From the NCBI GenBank assembly GCA_021399445.1, contig JAJTUQ010000006.1, forward strand, positions 186,001-250,000: a DNA stretch of 64,000 bases, read 5' to 3'. Positions within the stretch are counted from its first letter, which is position 1, and every line of letters starts with the position of its first letter. The stretch comes from Xylogone sp. PMI_703 (Eukaryota; Ascomycota; Leotiomycetes). Position numbers and translations under genes: made by a program. The notes under the pieces were generated by a model. It worked only from the letters and a program-made list of their open reading frames with translations, had not been told where the DNA came from and did not search any database. Shown here piece after piece: positions 26,301 to 35,852 of the stretch.

Positions 26301-26946
26301 TGCGCAATTAAAGTTGCTCGCACTCCTTGACGAGTGGTCACCATACGCCGATGCTCAAACTTCCAGCTCAGAAACTCTTGATGCCTCTCTCCCTGAGACA
26401 CCAACACCAGCTGACGTAGCGCGTATTACCAAGCGTATGTATGAACAAAGCGAAGCTCGCAGACGTCTTGGAATGCGTTCCCGGAAGATTGTGCAAAAGT
26501 CATTCAGTGGTGATCGTTATTTGAGAGAACACGAGCAAATGCTCTGGATCGGGAAAGCCAGAAGAGATATGTCAATACCAGGGTCTGCTAGACCATCAGT
26601 CCTCTTAACAGTGCCAGCTGCCACGCTGGTTTCGGATTTCTCTATGACGAATATTCGGTCACCGGTGAGAAGTCTACAAAGCGGACAGAGACCTGGAATG
26701 GAGAGTATCAGTGTAACAGTCAAGAGCGCTCAAAATGATGACTCTATGTCTTCTGTTGTGCGCGACAACACAAGCACAGTCCTTACCAGTATACTTTCAG
26801 ATATGCCGCAGCTGGAGAAGGCGGTATTGAGTGAGCATATGTGGATCAAAAAATCAGATGAAATAAAAGTTGTGGAAGTCCAGGGATTGAAAAGAGATTC
26901 AAAAATGACTGGGAGTACTGCTTATGTGATGGAAACTGTGATTTAA
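17367..26946 (+). CDS. gtb3: giant multi-membrane GT4 glycosyltransferase, GAG synthase type
   Basis: Sixteen exons: 17367-17438, 17491-17586, 17643-18569, 18631-20538, 20597-20998, 21052-21207, 21257-21725, 21782-21798, 21850-22490, 22540-23338, 23392-23979, 24027-24686, 24740-25669, 25723-25787, 25845-26055 and 26119-26946. All introns are 47-63 nt and in phase, giving about 2,922 residues. Exon 8 is only 17 nt. An early membrane helix (exon 2) is followed by a soluble region (about residues 57-1130), a polytopic core of roughly ten or more helices (exons 4-9), a further soluble region, and a C-terminal GT4 domain. That domain starts at GGGVSACR and contains SEGLPLALGE, which fits the retaining-GT4 E-x7-E motif. 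In Aspergillus the corresponding Gtb3/Gt4c is thought to polymerise GAG at the membrane. The combination of GT4 and polytopic parts recalls bacterial PelF and PelG joined together; that comparison is inference. Confidence 0.9.
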
Positions 26947-27853
26947 AGCATCATTTAATATTAACGAAGGCAACGATCGGGACTTGTGCATTTTTTGGTT
27001 TGGAGTTAGGCGTTGGAACCATATCTATCAACTGGAGGTTCATGTCATAAAAATTAGTATACCCAAATACATGCTATGTGATATGACTTTCTCTTACATC
27101 TTGACTCAGTGAGCGCCTTAACTATCGAAGAGATCGAAGATCGCTTTGAAACGCCTCTCTTAATAATTCCAGACACCATGAGATAGGGCCGATTATTCTA
27201 GTTCCACCGAGGTTCCCGACATCAACAAAAAGCGACTACAGAACTTTTCAAGTTTCTTTTATGCTACCGGTGGATAATAATCAGAGAAGGTTATGACAAA
27301 TGTAAGTCCAGCTATGTTTGTTCGCGAAGGCGCAAAGACCTCGAAAAAGGGGCGTGTTGGAGATTCGGGAAACTAACCTGCTAAGGAAATGTTGGGCGAA
27401 GTTAACGAAGCCTCCAAGCTTAGACATCTACCTCGGATCGCCCTAAAAGAGCCCCTTTTATGAAAAGCAAAATAATCGAAAGCCAAGCTGATATTTCCAA
27501 CAATTTCTGGGGCAAAACGTGGAGATTCATTGGTGACATGGGCGATTGGTATGGGGTAAAGCAAGCCATACTCCAGGGTCGTGGCGCTCCGCATCTGAAA
27601 GAGCAAATCTCCAGAGGGACTCATCCCGTGTCAAAGAAAATGGGAGTAACAATATAGAGCATATTATTGGCGTTTTTTGTATCTCCGAACTGCACTAGGG
27701 TATTACTAGAGGTTCCGTCTGGTAGAAGCTAGTACACCTCCGCATTCTAATCTTGATATATATACTGAGCATCTTCCCCAGTGTTATTCCCCAGACTTCC
27801 AGTCCTGTCGAAAACAATCTGCACAGTTGGCTCAGACTGTATCCATCAACACC
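26947..27853. other. intergenic, promoter of hexose transporter
   Basis: This region runs from the stop of the giant glycosyltransferase to the start of an MFS transporter. A few 65-85-codon open frames (for example 27373-27624 minus) show no family features. Nothing else is supported. Confidence 0.5.
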
Positions 27854-29680
27854 ATGGGGCTCATGCTTAAGAAACCGGCTGACGTGCCTGGCAAGTCCTG
27901 GCCAGCAATTGCGATTGGTCTCTTTGTGGCATTTGGAGGAATTCTATTTGGGCAAGCTAACTCTTTACAGCATTGTCTTCCCTCAAGTGTAAGCTGAGAC
28001 TAACGTATATGATGTTTGTAGATATGATACCGGAACTATTAGCGGTATTATGGCAATGGACTACTGGGAAAACACATTTTCTACTGGGTTTCGCGACTCG
28101 ACCGGCCATTTGAACGTGTAAGAATTGCAAGATCGCAGTAGAAGTGCATACCATTAACTGCTCTACTAGTTCTTCTAGTCAGTCTTCAGCTATCGTTTCA
28201 ATACTCTCGGCCGGTACCTTCTTTGGTGCTCTCGCTGCAGCACCATTAGGAGATTTTGTCGGTCGTAGGCTCGGCCTTATAGTCTCATCGTTTGTGTTCA
28301 TACTTGGTGTTGTGCTTCAAACCGCTGCGACAGCCATCCCTCTATTCCTGGCTGGAAGATTCTTTGCGGGCTTTGGTGTCGGATTAATATCTGCCTTGAG
28401 TTGGTTATCAGCAGTATTTCGGCTAGTTCAATACTAATCATATATAGTTCCATTATATCAATCCGAAACTGCCCCAAAATGGATCCGTGGATTCATAGTA
28501 GGATCATACCAGCTAGCCATCACAATCGGCCTTTTGCTAGCTGCAGTGGTTAATAACGCTACTAAAGATCGCCAAGACACCGGCTCATATCGTATTCCAA
28601 TTGCGATTCAGCTACTGTGGGCGATAATACTAATAGGTGGAATGCTTATTCTTCCTGAGACACCGCGCTATAAAGTTAGGCAGGGTGAATTTGCATCTGC
28701 CACGAAGTCCTTAGCCAGAGTCCGTCGCCTTCCAGAGGACCACGAAGCTATTGTTGCAGAATTGGCCGAAATTAGAGCAAATCATGAGTATGAGCTCAGC
28801 CTAGGAAATTCAACTTACCTAGAGTGTTTCAAAGGCACCCTTGGAAAACGTCTTCTTACAGGCTGCCTTCTCCAGTCATTGCAACAACTCACAGGAGTGA
28901 ATTTTATATTCTACTACCAGACTCAATTCTTCAAAAATTCCGGGTTCAGTAACTTCTTCACTCTTACCATGATCACTAGCACGGTCAATGTGGTTTCAAC
29001 CTTTCCAGGCCTTTACGCAATTGACAAATTTGGCCGCCGAATTGTTCTACTCACGGGTGCTATTGGAATGTGTGTCTCACAGTTCATTGTTGCTATCCTT
29101 GGAACTACCACAACAAGCCAAGACGCACATGGCAATGCCATAGTCCACAATGTTGCCGCTCAGAAAGGAGCCATTGCATTTATATGTTTCTACATTTTCT
29201 TCTTTGCTTCATGTTGGGGTCCAAGTCCTTGGTAAGCTTAGCAACATACTAAATTTTTACTGCTGTTCATCTACTTACCTTGTATAAATTTATAGGGTCG
29301 TTACTGGTGAAATATTCCCACTGAAAGTGCGGGCAAAGTCCTTGTCCATGACTACCGCGATGAATTGGCTGTTCAATTGGGCTCTTGCCTACGCAACGCC
29401 ATACCTCGTCAATTACGGATACGCGAACTTGCAGTCAAAAATCTTCTTCCTCTGGGGTGGATGTTGCTTCATCTGTATTGCATTCGTATACTTTATGATC
29501 TATGAAACTAAAGGCCTTAGTCTGGAAGAAGTGGATCAACTCTACGATGAGGTTTCATCTGCTCGCCAGTCCTCTAAGTGGAAGCCAACGCATACCTTCC
29601 GGGAAATGGGTGTCACAGAGCAGAAGACCGAAGTATCTGATGATAAAAATGGGAGTGAGCAACATGAAGAGGCCGTGTGA
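27854..29680 (+). CDS. MFS hexose transporter (sugar porter family)
   Basis: Plasma-membrane proton or facilitated sugar porter of about 530 residues with the 12-helix pattern. Exons: 27854-27951, 28022-28117, 28170-28399, 28448-29231 and 29296-29680. Sugar-porter signatures are present: GILFGYDTGTISG in helix 1, DFVGRR after helix 2, PETPRY before the central loop, LQQLTGVNFIFYY in helix 7, and FGRR. The C-terminus has YETKGLSLEEVD. Intron 1 must begin with GC rather than GT for the conserved GYDTG motif to be read. No GT donor in that stretch restores the frame, and the intron ends in a good CTAAC branch site and TAG acceptor. It follows the GAG cluster on the same strand at about 900 bp. 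It could supply sugar, but specificity cannot be read from sequence. Confidence 0.92.
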
Positions 29681-30424
29681 GAGAGATAAAATGGCTAGCA
29701 GCACTATGGTGCTTGTAATTCATTCTTAAGTGACTTTACTTGTATCAAGCTAGGAAGGTAGTCGTCAGATTAGGATCTTGTAATGAGTCGCAATTTGCTC
29801 CTTCTACAAATTTATCATCCCATATTTCATAAAAACATCCTTTTATGTGGTTAACTATCGTACATTCAACGAAAGACGCACGCTGCTACAAGTACGCTAC
29901 TTACCCACGATACAACTTCTAACATTGACATTGTAACTGCATAAGTCCAAGAGGGCCACGTGGGAAATCGAAAAAGTCCTCATGTTATTGCAACAGCATT
30001 ATGAAAGTGTCCCATTGCATTCTCTTACCGGCATGGATGGAGTGCCTCAGCGGGGTAGCCGGGGATTACGTTCATGCACTTCACATAGTTGAAGGGATTT
30101 TGGCCTAAAGTGGATGGTGGATTACAACGCCATGATTGCGGGTTCTTTGCGGAGACGAATAGCTCGCAAAAGCTAACGGGAAGAGGTTAGCAATGCCGAA
30201 AGGCCCCTGGTGATAAGAAGGCATAAGAGGCAAGACAAAAAGCGACCTGACTGCCTCGGTGGAATCGTACGGTAGATATGGGGCAAGATGATGTCGATGG
30301 AAGAATATTCACGCGTATAAAACAGTTGTTTTCCGAGTCAAGAAACAGTATGTTTCCTCTTAACTATCCACCAAATTTCCATGACCTATATTGATTGCCA
30401 TATATCCCTCTCAAAGTCTTCGTG
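29681..30424. other. intergenic
   Basis: This is the 3' region of the hexose transporter and the promoter of the dioxygenase-like gene. A CACGTG hexamer is present near 29957-29962. No gene is supported. Confidence 0.45.
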
Positions 30425-31565
30425 ATGTTCACTAAACTCCGCAGTAATTCTAGTTACAAGCTTACTGCTACCATCATAAAGCGCTGCGCATCAACAATGT
30501 CGGAATCACCAAAACTTAGCTCGCACCCGATTGCGGTGAATGTGTCTCCGAGCGAAGTAGCTGCGAAAACCTTAACTTGGAAAAACTTAGAGCTTGCGAC
30601 GAGAGCTCTCCATCGAGATGGACTGGTAGTATTAGAGAATGCCATTGACCATTCTAAGCTGGATGCCCTGAATAAGAAGATGGTTGAGGATGTCGCTGTC
30701 TTGCAAGCAGCTGGCGATGACGGTCCCTATAATTACAACAAAGGGTAAGCGTTGAGGTGCTATCACCAACTATTGGAAACTAACGAAAATTCCACAGTAA
30801 TCTTCAGCAAGATCCACCTTTGGTGAAACAATATTTCGAACCAAGCATTATCTTAAACGAACTCGCAACACAAGTAACCTCCTCAGTTCTCGGTCCAAGA
30901 CCAAGGTTATCATTTGTATCTGGCAACACTGCTGTACCTCCGATACCTGGAAGCGAACCGCTATCCCAGCCAGTACATTCGGACGCAGATTTCAATCATC
31001 CAAGTAGTCCCTTTGCACTTGTCGTCAATGTTCCACTCATCGAAATGACAGTTGAGACTGGAAGCACAGAAGTCTGGCTTGGTACACACACCGATTCATC
31101 TCTGGAGTCACAGGAGGGTGCGCATGGAGAAAGAGCCAGTGGGAGGATAAAGCTGGACTTGTTAGAAGAACGGAGGAAAGTGAGGCCCCCGTCACAGCCT
31201 CATGTCAAGAAGGGCTCGGTAGTTATACGGGATCTACGATTGTGGCATGCTGGAAAACCCAATTTCACAAATAAAACGAGAGTTATGTTGGCAATGATTC
31301 ATTTTGCACCATGGTTTCGGTAAGTTCAGCAACACAAAGATTAATGAAGCACTACAGCGGCTAACGGTCTATTTTAACGTTTAGCAACCCAATGCAGGTT
31401 GAGTTCTCGGAAGAGCTAATTCCCGCTTTGAAAGAAAAAGAAGACAAGCTCCAGATTCAAGCAAAATTTCTGCCGGAAAAGGAAGTCTTAGATGGTTACT
31501 TGCACCATGCGTTCGGAAATGCATATGATTTTAGTCAGACAGAACTTTTGGAGGGTTACTTCTGA
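30425..31565 (+). CDS. phytanoyl-CoA dioxygenase (PhyH) family oxygenase
   Basis: About 340 residues from exons 30425-30744, 30798-31319 and 31385-31565. The family uses Fe(II) and 2-oxoglutarate to hydroxylate diverse substrates. The metal triad fits HSD (His and Asp of HSDADFNHP) plus the distal His in LWHAGKPN, with a following Arg (NKTRVML) placed to bind 2-oxoglutarate. The first 24 residues are basic and lack acids, so they may be a mitochondrial presequence; an alternative start is MSESPK at 30497. The substrate is unknown: related fungal enzymes act both in catabolism and in secondary metabolism. The gene is convergent with the lactonase-like gene, with 241 bp between stops. Confidence 0.87.
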
Positions 31566-31806
31566 TTTTAGAGCTTAGTGTCCCTAATTAATATCTGGTC
31601 TTCCCGGCGACATGTGCTTAGCTCGAGATGAGATGAATTGTAACATAGCTCGTCCTACGCAATACAAATGTACATTAACTCACTCTCTGCCTCCAACATT
31701 GTGCTCATCATGAAAATACTAATGCGGTCTTTTTGTGACTGAATTTAAATATCGGTGAACAGAGCTCATTTCCCCAAGTTCTCTCAAACCATAATCCGAC
31801 CTCGAG

Positions 31807-32844
31807 TTATTCGTAAAAAGCTTTGGCAGCCTTCAAGGCGTCCGCAACGTCCTTATCATGGCCATACACTAACTTGGCATTATATAACCTCTGCAACCGC
31901 TGAATCATTTGCAAGCTACGATACCAAGAGTTATGATCCCTTGCCAGTCCCCCCTGTGGATGCGCTAGAGTATAATTCTCCGCTACGTGGAACTGATCCG
32001 ACGTCCAAATAAAGGTGCCGTCCTTCTCTAGATTGATTTGCATAATACATAAACCGGGGGTGTGGCCGGGTGAATGGTGTAGTGTGATACCCTGGAACAA
32101 ATCCCATTGTTTGTCCACGAAAGTAGTCCACTTTAATTTCTCTAGAAGCATGTAATGTCCCAGATACACACCGAGATCAGCCCCCGTTGCAACAGCCCAG
32201 CACGCATGCTTAAACTCTTCCTCGTGGACGTAAATTGGAACATCTGTTCCAACGAAATGCTCCAGTCCACCAGCATGATCGAGGTGAAGATGGCCCATAA
32301 GGATTGCCTTAACATCTTTAATATCATATCCTGCTGCTTTGATAGCTTCTGGTAGCTTCTGTTTGTCTGAATAACCGACTCGTGGAAATATATCTGTTAT
32401 TGGTGCTCCCCATGCCTGCAAATTAGGGTAACCAAGTAATAAGTATATTGTACCAGAAATACAGGCGACAGTCGAATGGACTCACCACTTCCAGATCCTC
32501 GGCACAGCCCGTTTCGTAAAGAATTAGTCCAACGCCTGGATAGTCAATGAGTGCTGAAATGACGGTCAATTCACGACGCTTATTCTCGGGATTCTTATTG
32601 CTGAGTGAACTGGAGTTTGCCCCGCGGAGGAACCTGATATTCAATGGTTTCAACTTTAGTCAATTCAGCTCCTAGGAGAGCTTAATTGATATCAGACCTA
32701 CCAGGATTCATCAACTTCGAGAGTCCCAAGGTCTAAAATGTGCATCTTGGTCCCAGCAGGACACTTGTATGCTGGAACACCTGCAGCCACAAGGAGGCTC
32801 GCGGGGCTTTGTGAAGCTGACGACATAATCGGCACTGTAGCCAT
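31807..32844 (-). CDS. metallo-beta-lactamase-fold hydrolase, lactonase-like
   Basis: About 299 residues from exons 32844-32702, 32633-32486 and 32415-31807. The zinc-binding signature HLHLDHAGG (HxHxDH) is complete. Further ligands fit the His of GHTPG, the Asp of TSDQFH and the final His of YGHD. The overall order matches N-acyl-homoserine-lactone lactonase-like members of the MBL superfamily, which open lactone rings; the fungal substrate is unknown. The start is uncertain: Mets lie at 32844 (MATVPIM) and 32826 (MSSASQSP), and the frame stays open upstream with a hydrophobic stretch, so a longer N-terminus with a membrane or signal segment is possible. The nearest neighbour is the convergent dioxygenase-like gene. 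Confidence 0.85.
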
Positions 32845-34139
32845 GTGGAGAGCGCAAAGGATGCTAGAAATGAGAAGTATGTAAGTGAGTTTAGTTCGGT
32901 CCCAAGGTATATAGATGAGGGGCGCAACACGGGAATAGATGGGAATAACGTATGTGGAATGGCACAAAGGATAGAGAGGTACAAGCGCTTTCTCCAGGTT
33001 ACGAGTAGAAATAATTGAAGATCTTGGATAACGACTGTTAACATGAGTACACCCTTGCCAGGTCCATCCTATTCCTATATTTATCTGCATTCCATTTCGA
33101 GCCTGTTGCATTGATTCCTAATTAATAATGTAACCCCACGATCAAGTATCATGTACAAGGCGGGGCTTAGGGTGAACGGCAGATCAATCAGCCCGAGGCC
33201 GAACAACATTCACTACCATTCATGCTTGTACTCCCTTTAAAATTTCCCTAATTGGTTATTCAAGACCATTTTACAGGTTTCATCAACGGCTCCGCTCCTC
33301 TTTCCCCGCCTTCCGGAACCGGCTCTTTGCGTCCTTTTGCGTCAGCTACGACACGGTCCATATACCGCCCCGACTTACTAGAACTGGCGCCGGTAATCTA
33401 AAAGATGCGTGATGTATCGGACAGAATTTACCCGGATCTCACGGCATATCTTCCTGGGAGGCTTGAACCCAAGCTAATTTTGGAACTCTTGTTATGTTAT
33501 GTTTGCTATTCAAGTATTACGAAGTAGTATCGACACTTACTAGGGAGGTCGCCGTGGACCATTGTAAATTGAGATAAATGATATTATCGTAAGTAGCAGA
33601 AGATCATGATAACAGCCTCTATATTGAGTACACATGTAATTCTGTATGCAGCTCTGCGACCAAAAACGTGAACTATGTTAGCTGAATATGTGATATCAGT
33701 CAAGTGAAAGCTTATCCATTAATCATCATGTATAGCCTAATATCAGGACACGCTAGAGTGTGGAGTACTGGCGCTATGTCGCAGCTAAGGGCCTCCAATA
33801 GAACCACCAGCTTGCATCTCCGCCTTGAATTAATAAGCTATCACTTACAAATAACGTTACACACTATCTCAGTGGCTTAAGCTTCTTTCTGCATGATTTC
33901 TCTATCTATGTCCGACAAACGTAATCAAAGTAAACGCCGATATAAATCTCGAAGATTACTGTACATCAAGCACGTGTATAATTCAGTGACTAGGAAATCC
34001 TGCCATTATATACTTCAAATGTCGGTTAGACAGTGTAAATCTCAAATTTAACTTGATCAAGGTCAGGTACTACTAACTATTTACATATGGGCTAGAAAAA
34101 TGCCCGTGAACCAGTATGTGATGACAATCTCGTAGCCAT
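32845..34139. other. intergenic, about 1.3 kb
   Basis: The left edge may include 5' coding sequence or leader of the lactonase-like gene, because the minus frame is open to 33111. A GC-richer patch with purine/pyrimidine runs lies at 33290-33450. No other gene is supported. Confidence 0.45.
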
Positions 34140-35080
34140 CTACTCACCCAGAGCATACAATTCTCTTAGCCTCCCATTCTCATCACAACTTGCAAATTTC
34201 CACCATCTACTATTCCATCGCCCGAATGTCTGGTATACAATCCATTTGATGACCGGTGGTATTGGTGGCCAATGCGACCATAAGCCGTCTTCGAAGTCTG
34301 CATCCAGATTCCTAAGGAAGAAAATCGTTCCTTCTGTTCTGGATAGGGGCTCTGCAGTTCTCATTGCATTCTCCGCAGCGAGCACTTTCAGCTTGTCACC
34401 GAATCGTGATAACTCGAGGATACAAGGGATCTCATCTGAGAGATGATGCATAAGCGCCGGTGCAAACTGGTCGATGAGTTCATTAAGATGTGTACCCGAG
34501 AATTCTTTAGGCTTCGAAGCCATAGATTTGAGGTACGATTGATACGATTCGAGTCCTGGTAGGAAGACGTCTACTCACGATTAGCTACTGGTTGAGGCTT
34601 GCTCAATGAAGTAATCATACGGTGTTGTGCTATGCTCTCATCCATTAGGCTCTTCTCTCCTGATTCTTCTTCAATTCTAGGAAAGAAGCAGTTCTCTTCT
34701 CCGCGGTGGTGGTCTGTGGCCGGAAATATATTAGACTACCGCATACCATACACGGATGAAGGGTACGCTACTCACTATCCAATGTCTCTCCCCAGCAATA
34801 TGCATATGCGATGAAGTCGGCTTTATCATGTGGAGCGACATGTGGAGCTTGCTTGTAGATACTATTGAGGCCCCGAATGATCGCATTATGAGCTACCGCC
34901 ATCACGCTCGCGGCTTCGATATACTGATCGCATGGCCTCTATTCATCATATTCTAAGTTGAATGAACATGTTTGATAGGTGGGATAAGGGGCTTACACTC
35001 AGTTTCTGAGCATGAATTGGCGTTTCAATCAACTTGAACGGCCCATCTGCCAGCCGGCTCTGAGGTGAAGAAGAATCCAT
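34140..35080 (-). CDS. hemerythrin/HHE domain protein
   Basis: About 257 residues from exons 35080-34997, 34938-34776 (a 34923 start is also in phase), 34713-34621 and 34573-34140. The four-helix hemerythrin pattern is present. Helix 1 shows MAVAHNAIIRGLNSIY. The second helix has HRGEENCFFPRIEE, giving an H-x3-E ligand pair. The third has EESGEKSLMDESIAQH, followed by VFLPGLESYQSYL. The domain binds a di-iron centre in its family; fungal members are cytosolic with poorly known roles, possibly in iron, oxygen or nitric-oxide handling. The usual first His of the HHxxEE motif is Asn, which leaves one H-x3-E pair. The C-terminal 80 residues carry a Trp-rich stretch (WSHWPPIPPVIKWIVYQTFG) that may be a short membrane or protein-contact segment. 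Confidence 0.82.
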
Positions 35081-35852
35081 TCTCTCTGGCTGGTTGATAA
35101 GGAAAACAGCGATATCGTGCAATTCTATAAAGCACAGCTGCCTATGGCCTGCTCATGAGTCTGATCAGGTGGTTAACAGCTGATATCGCTCCGACTATTA
35201 TTCCGACACTGCAAGAGTCGCACTGGATATGGCCTCATCTGCAAGTACATAATCATCGTTGATCTGATTGGCTTTTCTTTTACTAGCTAATAGAGATTCT
35301 AATAGGCCCATGAGGCGTATGACTAATTACAATGACAGGCTCCCCAAATTCACCCAAAGGTCATATTTCGACATCGCTGTATTCAATTACGTGATTATAA
35401 GATTTAGTTACAATGAATAATGACTGGCTGTTGGTGCAGAGAAGAGAGGAACAGGTGGTAGAATTGCACTCTTACTCACACAAGAGTATGTTATTATCAG
35501 CAGATCAAATGTGGCATAATTGTTCAATACTATCGTCCGCATAATACTTGGCACTTATCCACGGAAACCCCCTGATCTTACGTTCTCATTTGCTCAGACC
35601 ACGGTATACGAGGTCAAAAAATTAATCAAATTTTCCTAATTGAGCTTATGAAGCTCTTGCGGGCTTGTTGACGTTGCAATATTCTCCGACTCTGCCCTTG
35701 TAGATGACAAGTATTATAGGGGAATAGTACTTCCGAATAGCAACTAAAACCAAAATGCAAGCTAATGTTTACTATATGTAAATCCTAATCCTTTACGCAG
35801 TTTAGATACTTGCCTTCACTCCATCTCTAGTCTACAGGGCTGCTCACGCAGC
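35081..35852. other. intergenic
   Basis: AT-rich, with no open frame of interest on either strand. It lies upstream of the hemerythrin gene and downstream of the decayed membrane-protein gene. Confidence 0.5.

Noticed and set aside
32845..33111. N-terminal extension of the lactonase-like protein
   Set aside because: The frame is open but no family match was recognised there. Kept only as an alternative start.
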